Below, one piece after another: positions 48,216-57,157 of a DNA stretch of 64,000 bases (its first letter is position 1; the number at the start of each line of letters is the position of its first letter). Made by a program: the position numbers and the translations under genes. The stretch is from the NCBI RefSeq assembly GCF_017357425.1, contig NZ_CP014571.1, forward strand, positions 3,348,001-3,412,000. The letters run 5' to 3'. Source of the stretch: Arthrobacter sp. D5-1 (GTDB lineage Bacteria; Actinomycetota; Actinomycetes; Actinomycetales; Micrococcaceae). The notes under the pieces are model-generated. The model saw only the letters and a list, made by a program, of their open reading frames with translations, searched no databases and was not told the DNA's origin.

Positions 48216-49202
48216 ATGACTACCCGACAGATTCACAGCAGCACCGCGCCTGCAGGCAGGCCGGACTCCACGCCGCCGGTTCCGCCCGTCGATGCCGCCC
48301 AGCACCCTCCGGTAAGAAGGGGCTGGTCTGGCCGCAGCCGCAAAGACTTCATGGTTTTCCTAGCCATGGCTTTGCCGAACCTAGTGTTGATCGGCACGTT
48401 CACGTATTGGCCCCTGATCAACAACATCTATTACTCCACGCTGGATTGGACGCTGGGTTCGGCGTCGGCCACGGTGGTGGGGCTGCAGAACTATGTCACC
48501 TTCTTCACCAGCGAGGATGCGTCCAAGGTTCTGGGGACCACAGCCGTCTTTACGTTGGTGACGGTGGGTGGGTCGATGGTTCTCGGGTTGCTGGTTGCCC
48601 TGGCGTTGAACTCGAAGGTCCGTGGAACCACCTTTGCGAGGTCCGCGGTGTTTGCCCCTTACGTGCTGTCCGGGGTGGGCGTCGGCCTGGTGTGGCTGTT
48701 CATCTTCGATCCCGGCTACGGCGTGCTGGCGTGGATTCTTCGGGGAATGGGGCAGCAGAGCCCACAGTGGATCAACGATCCCCAGTTGTCGTTGGTGATG
48801 GTCATCATCGTCTACATCTGGAAGAACCTGGGCTATTGCGCCGTGGTGTACCTCGCCGGGTTGCAGTCCCTTCCCCGCGACGTCATGGAAGCTGCAGCGC
48901 TTGATGGGGCAAACAGCGTGCGGAGGTTCTTCAACATCTCCATGCCGCTTCTTTCCCCCACTACGTTCTTCCTCTTGATCACCACCATGCTGAGCTCTTT
49001 GCAGGCCTTCGACCTCATCCGCATCATGACTCCGTTGGGCAACGGCACCAGCACGTTGATTTATGAGGCGTATCTGCAGGCATTCGGCGCCTATAACCGG
49101 GCCGGGTATTCCGCCGCGATCTCGGTGATCCTCTTCGCCATCCTGCTGATCATCACGGTCCTCCAACTGCGGTTCGTTGAGCGAAAGGTCCACTACTCAT
49201 GA
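48216..49202 (+). CDS. Sugar ABC transporter permease (UgpA/MalF-like)
   Basis: First permease of a carbohydrate importer (CUT1 type). The 328 residues have a polar N-terminal tail of about 45 residues, six membrane helices and the cytoplasmic EAA loop PRDVMEAAALDGANSVRRFF (about residues 225-244), which docks the ATPase. Its stop overlaps the next permease by 4 nt (ATGA). No ATP-binding subunit is encoded nearby, so a shared MsiK-type ATPase elsewhere is likely. Confidence 0.9.
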   Translation: MTTRQIHSSTAPAGRPDSTPPVPPVDAAQHPPVRRGWSGRSRKDFMVFLAMALPNLVLIGTFTYWPLINNIYYSTLDWTLGSASATVVGLQNYVTFFTSEDASKVLGTTAVFTLVTVGGSMVLGLLVALALNSKVRGTTFARSAVFAPYVLSGVGVGLVWLFIFDPGYGVLAWILRGMGQQSPQWINDPQLSLVMVIIVYIWKNLGYCAVVYLAGLQSLPRDVMEAAALDGANSVRRFFNISMPLLSPTTFFLLITTMLSSLQAFDLIRIMTPLGNGTSTLIYEAYLQAFGAYNRAGYSAAISVILFAILLIITVLQLRFVERKVHYS

Positions 49203-50131
49203 GCGCACCGTTACCAGCCGCCGTCGTGCCTTCCCCACAGGACTCACAGCAGGACAACCGGCAAGAGTCGCAGCAACCGCAACGGCCGCGTCCCTTCTCC
49301 AGCGCCAACCTGCTCCAGACTGTCGCAACCGGGTACGTCCCGTTGATCATTGCCACACTGGTGGTGTTCCTGCCCCTGCTGTGGATGCTGTTGAGCTCTT
49401 TCAAGCAGCCGGGCGAGATCGTCACCATGGATTTGAAGATCCTGCCGGAGTCCCTGAACCTGGAGAACTACGCCACGGCGATGACCACCGTCCCGTTTGC
49501 GCAGTTCTTCGCCAACAGCCTGATCGTTACCGTCATCGGCTCATCCATCAAGGTCGTCCTGGCCATCCTGACTGCCTACGCCCTCGTGTTCGTGCGATTC
49601 CCGTTCAAGAACGTGATCTTCGTGCTGATTCTGGTAGCCCTCATGGTCCCGGCCCAAGTGTCCATCCTGCCCAACTACATCCTCATTGCAGGAATGGGCG
49701 GGAAGAACACGTTGTGGGGCATCATCCTCCCCGGCCTCGGCACAGCGTTTGGGACGTTCCTGCTGCGCCAGCACTTCCTGACGCTGCCGCCATCGATCCT
49801 CGAAGCGGCCGAAATCGATGGTGCCGGCCACTGGCGGCGCTTGTGGCAGATCATTGTGCCGGTCTCGGTCCCGTCCATCGCCACTGTGGCGTTGGTGACC
49901 GTGGTCAGTGAATGGAACGACTACATCTGGCCGCTCATTATCACTGACCGCCCCGAAACCATGACGCTGCCCGTGGGCCTGACGTTGCTGCAGAACTCGG
50001 AAGGCAATGGGGCAGGCTGGGGAATCCTCATGGCCGGCGCCGTTCTGGTGATCGTCCCCATCCTGCTGGTGTTCGCAGCACTCCAGCGCTACATCGTGGC
50101 CGGCCTGACCCAAGGAAGCGTCACCGGCTGA
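49199..50131 (+). CDS. Sugar ABC transporter permease (UgpE/MalG-like)
   Basis: Second permease of the importer. The 310 residues have a polar Gln-rich N-terminal tail (about residues 1-40), six membrane helices and the EAA loop PPSILEAAEIDGAGHWRRLW (about 198-217). Translationally coupled to the first permease. The substrate-binding protein gene follows after 61 nt. Confidence 0.9.
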   Translation: MSAPLPAAVVPSPQDSQQDNRQESQQPQRPRPFSSANLLQTVATGYVPLIIATLVVFLPLLWMLLSSFKQPGEIVTMDLKILPESLNLENYATAMTTVPFAQFFANSLIVTVIGSSIKVVLAILTAYALVFVRFPFKNVIFVLILVALMVPAQVSILPNYILIAGMGGKNTLWGIILPGLGTAFGTFLLRQHFLTLPPSILEAAEIDGAGHWRRLWQIIVPVSVPSIATVALVTVVSEWNDYIWPLIITDRPETMTLPVGLTLLQNSEGNGAGWGILMAGAVLVIVPILLVFAALQRYIVAGLTQGSVTG

Positions 50132-50192
50132 TTTTCTCCCTCCGCACCATTCGCATCGAAATACCCTAGTGAAGTTATTGAGAGGAAGCACC

Positions 50193-51539
50193 ATGCGTAC
50201 CAACCTTGACCGCCGACATTTCCTGGGCCTGGCCGGACTGGGCGCCGGAGCCGCGGCACTGGCCGCCTGTGGCGGACCTTCGACGGCGGGCACGGCAGAC
50301 GCCGTCGAGACCGCAGCGATCGATTTCAGCGGCGTGAAGCCGGCTGGCTCCATCGACTTCTGGACCAACCACCCAGGCAAGTCGCAGGACGTGGAGAAGG
50401 CGATCATTGAGAAGTTCCACGCCAAGTTCCCGGACATTAAAGTCAACCTCGTCACGGCCGGGGCCAACTACGAGGAGATCGCCCAGAAGTTCCAGACCTC
50501 GCAGGCAGCCAAGACGGGTCTACCGGCGCTGGTTGTCCTCTCTGATGTGTGGTGGTTCCGCTACTTCTCCAATGGCAGCATCATCCCCATCGATGGACTG
50601 GTGAAGCAGCTGGACATCAAGATCGACGACTTCCAGAAGTCGCTGGTGGACGACTACAAGTACGACGACAAGCAGTGGGCGCTCCCCTACGGCCGGTCCA
50701 CCCCGCTGTTCTACTACAACAAGGACCATTTCAAGGCGGCGGGCCTCCCTGATCGCGCACCGGCCACGTGGCAGGAATTCGCGGAGTGGGCCCCGAAGCT
50801 TAAGGCCACGTCCGGCGCACAGTATGCCTACATCTACCCGGCCCTTGCCGGCTACGCGGGCTGGACCTTGCAAAACAACCTGTGGGGCTGGGGCGGCAGC
50901 TGGTCCAAGGACTGGGACATCACGTGTGATTCCACCGAGTCAGTCGCTGCATTGCAGTGGGCGCAGGATTCCATTTACAAGGAGGGCTGGGCGGGCGTTT
51001 CGTCCAAGGAAGCCGCAGACGACTTCGCCGCGGGCATCACCTCGTCCACCATTTCCTCCACTGGTTCCTTGCTGGGCGTCCTGAAGGCAGCCAAGTTCAA
51101 CGTTGGCGTCGGTTTCCTTCCGGGCGGGCCCGAAGTGCCCAGCGGGGTCTGCCCCACGGGCGGTGCCGGTCTCGGCATCCCGAGCGGCATCACCAAGGAG
51201 GAACAGCTTGCTGCGGCCACGTTCCTGAAGTTCATGACCGAACCGGAGAACACCGCCGCTTTCTCCGCTGCCACCGGGTACATGCCCACGCGTCTCTCGG
51301 CCGACATGTCCGCTGTCCTCGCCGCGACACCGCAAATCAAGACCGCCATGGACCAGCTCGCCGTGACCAAGGTCCAGGACAACGCACGCGTGTTCCTGCC
51401 GGGTGCGGACCAGGAGATGGCCAAGGCCGCTGCCAAGATCCTCACGCAGCAGGGCGACGTGCAGGCAACCATGACCGAGCTTAAGAAGACGCTCGAGGGC
51501 ATTTACACCACGGATGTGAAGCCGAAGCTGAAGGCCTGA
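50193..51539 (+). CDS. Sugar ABC transporter substrate-binding lipoprotein (UgpB-like)
   Basis: Extracellular solute-binding protein family 1. From ATG 50193 (AGGAAG upstream) the 448 residues begin with a twin-arginine signal (NLDRRHFLGLAGLGAG) and lipobox LAAC, so it is likely Tat-exported and lipid-anchored. The body has SIDFWTNHPGKSQDVEKAII, YGRSTPLFYYNKDHFKAAGL and FLKFMTEPENTAAFSAATGY, typical of glycerol-3-phosphate/oligosaccharide binders of the UgpB group. The exact sugar cannot be read from sequence. Unusually for CUT1 operons it is the last rather than the first gene. Confidence 0.9.
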   Translation: MRTNLDRRHFLGLAGLGAGAAALAACGGPSTAGTADAVETAAIDFSGVKPAGSIDFWTNHPGKSQDVEKAIIEKFHAKFPDIKVNLVTAGANYEEIAQKFQTSQAAKTGLPALVVLSDVWWFRYFSNGSIIPIDGLVKQLDIKIDDFQKSLVDDYKYDDKQWALPYGRSTPLFYYNKDHFKAAGLPDRAPATWQEFAEWAPKLKATSGAQYAYIYPALAGYAGWTLQNNLWGWGGSWSKDWDITCDSTESVAALQWAQDSIYKEGWAGVSSKEAADDFAAGITSSTISSTGSLLGVLKAAKFNVGVGFLPGGPEVPSGVCPTGGAGLGIPSGITKEEQLAAATFLKFMTEPENTAAFSAATGYMPTRLSADMSAVLAATPQIKTAMDQLAVTKVQDNARVFLPGADQEMAKAAAKILTQQGDVQATMTELKKTLEGIYTTDVKPKLKA

Positions 51540-51559
51540 TTTCTCCTCCAGGCATGAAG

Positions 51560-51589
51560 AGAGCCGGGCTGCTTCAGCAGCCCGGCTCT
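51560..51589. terminator. Convergent terminator, ABC operon / map
   Basis: Arms AGAGCCGGGCTGC and GCAGCCCGGCTCT form a perfect 13-bp stem with a TTCA loop, 20 nt after the substrate-binding protein stop, followed by TTGTG. Confidence 0.88.
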
Positions 51590-51616
51590 TGTGCTTCGGG
51601 GCGTACGGCCCGGGTC

Positions 51617-51676
51617 TTACGGGATTGGTACAGGCCTTACGGGATCGGTACAGGCCTTACGGGATCGGTACAGGCA
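51617..51676. repeat. Three tandem 20-bp repeats at the 3' end of map
   Basis: Three copies of a 20-bp unit starting TTACGGGATCGG (51617-51636, 51637-51656, 51657-51676), differing at one or two bases. The third copy contains the map stop codon and its last four codons; the other two lie just downstream, each with an in-frame-like stop. This looks like a local duplication of the gene end. Confidence 0.85.
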
Positions 51677-52484
51677 CGACGCCGAGCGGCGCCAACTGCT
51701 CGGCGCCCCCATCCGGGGCGGACAGGACCCAGATGCCCTTTTCGTGGACGGCGACAGAATGCTCCCACTGGCAGGAACGCTTGCCGTCAGTGGTGACAAC
51801 GGTCCAGTCGTCGTCGAGGGTGGCGGTTTCGATGCCCCCGCGCACCAGCATGGGTTCGATGGCCAGGCACAGGCCTGGGCGGATCTTCGGTCCGCGGTGG
51901 CCGGTCCGGTAGTTCAGGACATCCGGGGCCATGTGCATTTCGGAGCCAATGCCGTGCCCTACGTAGTCTTCCAGGATGCCCAAGGGCTTGCCGTGGACGG
52001 AGGAGACGTAGTCATCGATCGCGTTGCCGATGTCTCCGACGAATTTTCCGTTGGCAAGGGCGGCGATGCCACGCCACATGGCAGCCTCAGTGACGTCGGA
52101 GAGCCGCTGGTCTTCGGGATCCGCCGTACCCACGATGACCGTCCGCGCAGAGTCTGAATGCCAGCCGTCCACGATGCAGCCGCCGTCGATGGAAATAATG
52201 TCACCCTCCTTGAGGACCTTGGTCCCGGGGATGCCATGGACCACTTCTTCGTTGACGGAGGTGCAAATTGTGGCGGGGAAGCCGTGGTAGCCGAGGAAGT
52301 TGGACTTGGCACCTGCATCGTTGAGGACCGCGGCAAAAACATCGTCCAGGTCTTTGGTGGTGACGCCCGGCTTGGCCGCCGCAACTGCAGCATCAAGTGC
52401 ACGGCTCAGGACAAGCCCGGCCTCCTGCATCTTGCGCATCTGCTCGTTGGTCTTGTATTCAATGCGGGGCTGACCGAACGCCAT
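51657..52484 (-). CDS. map: Methionine aminopeptidase, type I
   Basis: Removes the initiator methionine. The 275-residue protein has the metal ligands in SIDGGCIVDGWHSDSART (two Asp), GHGIGSEMHMAP (His), LAIEPML (Glu) and CQWEHSVAV (Glu), the type I set. The C-terminal tail (PLGVVPVPIP) falls within a tandem repeat. ATG at 52484 with AGAGGAG upstream. In most actinobacteria map lies between adk and infA with no insert. Here it lies 33 nt after the ole-like operon and may be read from it. Confidence 0.97.
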   Translation of the reverse strand: MAFGQPRIEYKTNEQMRKMQEAGLVLSRALDAAVAAAKPGVTTKDLDDVFAAVLNDAGAKSNFLGYHGFPATICTSVNEEVVHGIPGTKVLKEGDIISIDGGCIVDGWHSDSARTVIVGTADPEDQRLSDVTEAAMWRGIAALANGKFVGDIGNAIDDYVSSVHGKPLGILEDYVGHGIGSEMHMAPDVLNYRTGHRGPKIRPGLCLAIEPMLVRGGIETATLDDDWTVVTTDGKRSCQWEHSVAVHEKGIWVLSAPDGGAEQLAPLGVVPVPIP

Positions 52485-52517
52485 GTTCTCCTCTGGAAAG
52501 TTTGCTGACGGAGCCGA

Positions 52518-53429
52518 TCAGGCTCCGTGCTTGAACCATTTTCCCGCATCCGAGACTGTGGTCGAAATTGGCTCGATTCCCAGCTCGTGCCGGAGGCGTT
52601 CCAAGGAGTAGGTTCGCTCCCTCCCGAGTTGGCTCACCGCGTAACGTGTGAGCCGCGGATTCCGGCCGCTCGCCCGTGAAACCGCCTCCGAAATGCCGGC
52701 TAAAGCCATGGCCGCGGGCTCGGGAAGGTACCTGATGTCCACGCCGTGGAATCCAGAGGAGTCCAGCACCTGGCGCAGCACTCCACCCAATTCAACAGGC
52801 TCAGCGTCCCCCACGTTGACGGCGCCCCGGATTTCGGAGCGGCAGGCGGCAAGGGTAGCTTGCACCAGATTGTCCACGTGCGTCAATTGATGTTTCACCT
52901 GGGCATGTCCGACACTCAGCAAATGGCCTCGCCTGATGTTGCTGATCAGACGTGGCAGCAGCGTCCGGTCCCCCGGCCCGTAGACACCGTGCGGGCGCAG
53001 TGCCACGGCATTGCCATGGCGACGGGCTTCGACGTCGGCGAGCGCCTTGCTGCGTCCGTAGGCACTCAGGTGGCGTGTGGCTACCTCATCCTCGGCCCGG
53101 TTGACACATGATTCCCACCACGGGTACACGCTGGAACTGGAGATGTGGACCAGGCGGGTGCCAGCGAAGGCCTCGGCCACGGCACGGGTGCCCAGGACGT
53201 TGGCCCGGTGGAAGAGGGCAGACGGACCCCAATCGGCAACGTGTGCTGCCGCGTGCACCACAGCGTCAACGCCGGGAAGCCGCGCTGGGGGAAGCCCGGT
53301 CAGATCCCAGTAATTCAGGCCAGGTCCGTGCTGTCTCGCGAAGCGGACTACCTCCCATCCCTGGGCCTCCGCAGCTGCGGCCACGGCTCCCCCGATGAAC
53401 CCAGTGGCGCCGGTGACTGCAATCTTCAC
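52518..53429 (-). CDS. oleD: OleD-like NAD(P)-dependent reductase (extended SDR)
   Basis: Extended short-chain dehydrogenase of 303 residues. The NAD(P) motif is KIAVTGATGFIGGAVAAAAE at residues 2-21, followed by AVVHAAAHVADWGP and VHISSSSVYPWWES. The catalytic YxxxK is in LSAYGRSKALADVEAR, and RPHGVYGPGDRTLLPRLISN matches the 3-beta-hydroxysteroid dehydrogenase-like OleD group. OleD reduces the 2-alkyl-3-ketoacid made by OleA to a 2-alkyl-3-hydroxyacid. Assignment to OleD rests on fold plus the neighbouring OleA- and OleC-like genes. GTG start overlaps the OleC-like stop by 4 nt; last gene of the operon. Confidence 0.75.
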   Translation of the reverse strand: MKIAVTGATGFIGGAVAAAAEAQGWEVVRFARQHGPGLNYWDLTGLPPARLPGVDAVVHAAAHVADWGPSALFHRANVLGTRAVAEAFAGTRLVHISSSSVYPWWESCVNRAEDEVATRHLSAYGRSKALADVEARRHGNAVALRPHGVYGPGDRTLLPRLISNIRRGHLLSVGHAQVKHQLTHVDNLVQATLAACRSEIRGAVNVGDAEPVELGGVLRQVLDSSGFHGVDIRYLPEPAAMALAGISEAVSRASGRNPRLTRYAVSQLGRERTYSLERLRHELGIEPISTTVSDAGKWFKHGA

Positions 53430-55171
53430 CGTGTTCCCGCTGCGTCTGCGTCTGCCTCTGGCTGGGTGCGTGACGCGAACTCCTGCCGCAATGCTGCACG
53501 GTCAGGTTTCCGGTGCCGGCCACCGGACAGGATGGACTCCAGGACTTCAATGTGGTCCGGGAGCGCGGATTCGTCGATGAGCCGTGGGAGGTCTCGGGCA
53601 AGCCGCGACTTCATCAGGGCTGCACTTTCGCCAGCCGCAACGACGACGGCCAGCCACACTGCCTCGTCTCCGACGTCATCCGGAACGCCTACCATCACTG
53701 CTTGCCGGACCCCGGGGATCCCGGCAATGACCGGCTCGTAGAGTGCCGGGTAGATGTTGGTCTTCCCTCGGATGATCATGTCCTTCTTACGCCCGATCAT
53801 CACCAGCCTGGGCGCCCCGGCGCTGCCGTGGTCCAGCCGGACGAGGTCCCCCGTCGCGTGCTCCACCATCGGGTCTTCGCCCAGGTAGCCGTGGCACACA
53901 TTGGGACCCCGGACCAACAGTTCGTGGTCTTCAGCCACCCGGATTCCGACGGCGGGCAGCGGCTCCCCCAGGAAGTCACCTTCGCCTGTGCCGTCGGGGG
54001 CCGTTACTTCAGCCTCTGCACCTGACGCGAAGGCCAATTTCTCGTGTCCGTCGGCAATGGCGATTGGAAGCGCTTCGGTCATGCCATAGATCAGTTTGAA
54101 CTCGATGCCCGGAAGCAGTTGCATGGCCCGTTTCAGAAATGGCGCCAGGATCGGCGCCGCCCCAAGCATGACTGTCCTCAGCGATGCCGGCATCCTGACC
54201 GTTCCTTCCTCGATCGAGTCCAGGATGGGCGCCAACTGTGACGGCACCAGGAAAAGGTGGGTGGCGCCGTCGTACGCTGTTTTTTGGCCGGCCACAGGCC
54301 CAAGTTCGCCCGCAAGCCGGAGAGGATCGATGTGGGCGGAGAATCCGTACGCCGGCATGGTCCAGTGCGCACCGGCAATGAGCGCGGGCAGGCCCATCAT
54401 GAGTTGCTCCGAGTGGACCCTGTCGCCTTCCCTGAAGGTGCAGCGCGTGGTGAGTTGTCCAAAGCCCGCGGCGAGCGATCCCCGGGTGTGGATCACGCCT
54501 TTGGGAGCACCGGTAGTCCCCGATGTGAAGATGATGACGGCTTCCTGCGAGGACGCATTCACCGCGTCGCCGCCAATTTTGCCATCCCCCGTTGCCATCC
54601 GCGTCGACGCCAGGGCCCTCACCGGCGACGCGCCCCGTGGCACGCCAGGCAACCACGGTCCCGCGTAGTAGTGGCGGACCTCCATGGCGCCATAGTCGGG
54701 GAGAAGCAGGCCCCGTCTCCGTGCAAGGGGACGGAAAGGGCTCTTGGCGCTCAACGCGTACAGGAGCGACTCCGAGGCTGCCCACTGCGGCGACGCGAGC
54801 CCTGCACGATCCCGAAAGAGGGAAGGACCGATTCCCGGGTCAATAAACACCACCGAGCCACCCGCCCGTACAGCGCCCAAGGCCAGGACAAACGCCGCAG
54901 GGCTGGGACGTACGGAGAACAACATGCGCTCCCCCAAGCCGAATCCGTCCTTCTGGAGGCTGAGCGCCGTCGCCTCGATCCCGTCCACCAGCTCACGGTA
55001 GGTGATGGTCTGTCCGGGTTTCACTGCCTCCGCACCACGCACGCCCCTGATGCGGCGTGCTTTGCCTGGGGCTGTGATCGCCGGGTGTTGCGGGAACCGT
55101 TCCGCTGCTGCATATACGGCGGCGATCAGGTCGGCAGTGCCCGCTGACTGCTCAACTGTCTCCTCAGACAT
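53426..55171 (-). CDS. oleC: OleC-like AMP-dependent ligase (beta-lactone synthetase family)
   Basis: A 581-residue ANL-superfamily adenylating enzyme. The AMP motif is IIFTSGTTGAPKGVIHTRGS (core TSGTTGAPKG at residues 216-225). LIYGMTEALPIAIADG is the OleC-like variant of the adenine motif, then ATGDLVRLD, RKKDMIIRGKTNIYPALYEP and a C-terminal SGGRHRKPDRAALR with the Lys. OleC converts a beta-hydroxy acid to a beta-lactone through an acyl-AMP. No alpha/beta-hydrolase (OleB) is fused at the N-terminus, unlike actinobacterial OleBC fusions. ATG at 55171 lies within the P450 gene end (8-nt overlap); the open frame to 55480 was rejected. A plain fatty acyl-AMP ligase is the alternative. Confidence 0.78.
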   Translation of the reverse strand: MSEETVEQSAGTADLIAAVYAAAERFPQHPAITAPGKARRIRGVRGAEAVKPGQTITYRELVDGIEATALSLQKDGFGLGERMLFSVRPSPAAFVLALGAVRAGGSVVFIDPGIGPSLFRDRAGLASPQWAASESLLYALSAKSPFRPLARRRGLLLPDYGAMEVRHYYAGPWLPGVPRGASPVRALASTRMATGDGKIGGDAVNASSQEAVIIFTSGTTGAPKGVIHTRGSLAAGFGQLTTRCTFREGDRVHSEQLMMGLPALIAGAHWTMPAYGFSAHIDPLRLAGELGPVAGQKTAYDGATHLFLVPSQLAPILDSIEEGTVRMPASLRTVMLGAAPILAPFLKRAMQLLPGIEFKLIYGMTEALPIAIADGHEKLAFASGAEAEVTAPDGTGEGDFLGEPLPAVGIRVAEDHELLVRGPNVCHGYLGEDPMVEHATGDLVRLDHGSAGAPRLVMIGRKKDMIIRGKTNIYPALYEPVIAGIPGVRQAVMVGVPDDVGDEAVWLAVVVAAGESAALMKSRLARDLPRLIDESALPDHIEVLESILSGGRHRKPDRAALRQEFASRTQPEADADAAGTR

Positions 55172-56345
55172 TCGCCAGTTCCAGACTCTTGTATCCCGGA
55201 ATGAGAACACCTCTGCTGACACGGCGGCTCCGGATGGTCCAGGGTTGCTGAAGATACCGGTCCAGCAGTACGTCCAAGGCTGCGTTGATCTCGGCCATGG
55301 CCAACGGCATGCCGATACAGAAGTGTGCTCCCGCGCCGAACCACAGCTGACGCGCTTGCGGGGGTATGGCTTCTGCCGGGTCAAAGCCGCGGAGGCTCTT
55401 GGCAGCATGGACGGTGGACAGCAGTATCCTGTCGCCGGCCCGGACCTCCGTCCCTCCAATGACCCCGGGGGCCACTGCATCCCGGATCATCATGGGCGAT
55501 GGCACTGTGAAGCGAAGGGCCTCATTGATCACGGCAGGAACGGTTGAGCGCTGGTTGGCCAGTTCCTCCACCCGTCCGCTGTCCGTAAGGAGCGCCACCA
55601 TCCGCGGAAGGAATGAGACCAGCGTTTCGGTGCCCACCATGACGAAGGCACTGATGATGCCCATCGCTTCTTCCTCGCTCATGCCGAGTTCCCGGAGCCT
55701 CCCGGGAAATGTCCCGGGGTCACTCTCCCGGTAAGCCACCCTGGCCGGTCCTGCCAGGATTCCGACGGCGGAACGCCCCTTCGCGATTTGCCGCGCCGTC
55801 AGGGAGGGACGCCCCAAGCGGACAAGCGAGGAAATGGAAGAGCCCAGGTTGAAGAGTTCCTTGTTGGGTAGCCTGCCCGGCGCGTCGTCGGGCACTCCCA
55901 GCAACCGGGAGATCACTCCCCCTGCCAGGTCCTTCACGCATTCCACCACGTCCACCGAACGTCCCGCGTCCAGTTCCTTGGCGATTCGTGACTCAAAGGC
56001 GGATGCCGCCGGCTCCACTATCCCGGCTACCGATCGCGGCGTGAACAGATCACCGAGGCGTTGCCGCAATTTCTTGTGGTCTTCTCCATCCATGTTCACC
56101 AAGGCTTTGGGGCCCACCACGGGAGTCCAGAGGGCGCCTGAACCCGAGCGGCCATTCTTGACAAATCTCTGCTGGTCCATGAGGACCTCACGAACCAAGC
56201 CGGCTTCACTGACCAGCACCCCCAACCCTGGCAGCTTGACCACCGGACGGAGGCTGCCCAAACCTCGAATCAACGGATACAGCAGAGGGTGGGCGCCCAG
56301 GTGGATGCGTCGTTCCCATTGCTCCGCCGTGGCCACGTCCGCCAT
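55164..56345 (-). CDS. Cytochrome P450
   Basis: Soluble bacterial P450 of 393 residues. The haem-binding loop is LWFGAGAHFCIGMPLAMAEI with the ligand Cys343. The I-helix oxygen-activation motif is FVMVGTETLVSF (Thr241 as the conserved Thr). The K-helix ExxR is at residues 275-278 (NEALRFT). It needs a ferredoxin and reductase, which are not encoded here. It starts at ATG 56345, overlapping the glycosyltransferase stop by one base, and overlaps the OleC-like gene by 8 nt. That coupling suggests oxidation of an intermediate or product of the OleA/C/D-like enzymes. Subfamily and substrate are unknown. Confidence 0.88.
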   Translation of the reverse strand: MADVATAEQWERRIHLGAHPLLYPLIRGLGSLRPVVKLPGLGVLVSEAGLVREVLMDQQRFVKNGRSGSGALWTPVVGPKALVNMDGEDHKKLRQRLGDLFTPRSVAGIVEPAASAFESRIAKELDAGRSVDVVECVKDLAGGVISRLLGVPDDAPGRLPNKELFNLGSSISSLVRLGRPSLTARQIAKGRSAVGILAGPARVAYRESDPGTFPGRLRELGMSEEEAMGIISAFVMVGTETLVSFLPRMVALLTDSGRVEELANQRSTVPAVINEALRFTVPSPMMIRDAVAPGVIGGTEVRAGDRILLSTVHAAKSLRGFDPAEAIPPQARQLWFGAGAHFCIGMPLAMAEINAALDVLLDRYLQQPWTIRSRRVSRGVLIPGYKSLELANV

Positions 56346-57157
56346 CACCGGATATCCACGTGCTCGGGACGGTACCGGTGGTCTGCATACCACGCCAGAG
56401 TGTTCTTCAAGCCCCAGGCCTTGACGCGGCGTGATGAGCCGAACACCACAACATCCCGCCGCAGGGCGTAGTTCCGGGTCAGCTTTCTGACCCGGTTGGA
56501 CAGTGCCCTGTCCTCATGGAGGTCTTCGATGCTGGAGCGGGGGAATCCGCCGGACCGGTGGTACATATCTGCGGTGATGGCCATGTTGCAGCCCGGGAGC
56601 ATTTGGTACGGCCCCAGGTACCCCTCGCCCTTATTGCCGGGACGAATACGCCCAAAGAATGAGGCCACCTCCACCGCGAGCAACATCATCCGCCGTTCAC
56701 CGGCGCTGATTCCCTCATCAAGCCTCGGATTAAGCTGACCAGCGATCAGTTCCAGCCCGTCATCGAAGGCGGCCATGATCCTGGCAGTCCAGTCCGGAGC
56801 TGCAAGGCAATCGGAATCGGTGCGGGCCAACCATACTGCGCCGTGCTCCACACCGAAGCGCATGCCCGTATCCGCTGCCGCCCCAGTACCCTTCTGCCCT
56901 TCGGTCAGGAGCCGGATGTCCATTCCGGGATGTTCCGCGGCGAACTCAGCCACGATGCCACGGCTGTTATCAGTGGAGCCGTTGTCCACCACAACAACCG
57001 TGAAATCCTTGTGCTCTTGGGCCGCCAGGGACAGCAGTGTCTGACGTACCAGTTTCTCCTCGTTCAGCATCGGAACAGCGATACACAGCGGCCTGGTGGG
57101 AGCGCTGCTTTCCAGCCCTGGGCTTGCAGGCTCCGGCCGTGCGTTCATGGCCGTCAC
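56345..57157 (-). CDS. Family 2 glycosyltransferase
   Basis: A 270-residue GT-A enzyme. The N-terminal donor-binding motifs are CIAVPMLNEEKLVRQTLLSL and VVVVDNGSTDNSRGIVAEF; the DxD-type metal motif is in LARTDSDCLAAP (about residues 110-121). Acceptor-side LPGCNMAITADMYHRSGGFP follows, with EDLHEDRALSNRVRK (ED and R/QxxR-W-like region). No membrane helix is evident, so it acts in the cytoplasm or at its face. GTG start overlaps the OleA-like stop by 4 nt. Being inside the ole-like operon it may glycosylate the product; its sugar donor is unknown. Confidence 0.85.
   Translation of the reverse strand: MTAMNARPEPASPGLESSAPTRPLCIAVPMLNEEKLVRQTLLSLAAQEHKDFTVVVVDNGSTDNSRGIVAEFAAEHPGMDIRLLTEGQKGTGAAADTGMRFGVEHGAVWLARTDSDCLAAPDWTARIMAAFDDGLELIAGQLNPRLDEGISAGERRMMLLAVEVASFFGRIRPGNKGEGYLGPYQMLPGCNMAITADMYHRSGGFPRSSIEDLHEDRALSNRVRKLTRNYALRRDVVVFGSSRRVKAWGLKNTLAWYADHRYRPEHVDIR

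Noticed and set aside
53426..55480. Hidden OleB domain fused in front of the OleC-like protein
   Set aside because: The additional upstream frame (55172-55480) overlaps the P450 gene and has no alpha/beta-hydrolase motif; the AMP ligase starts its own fold within about 15 residues of ATG 55171.
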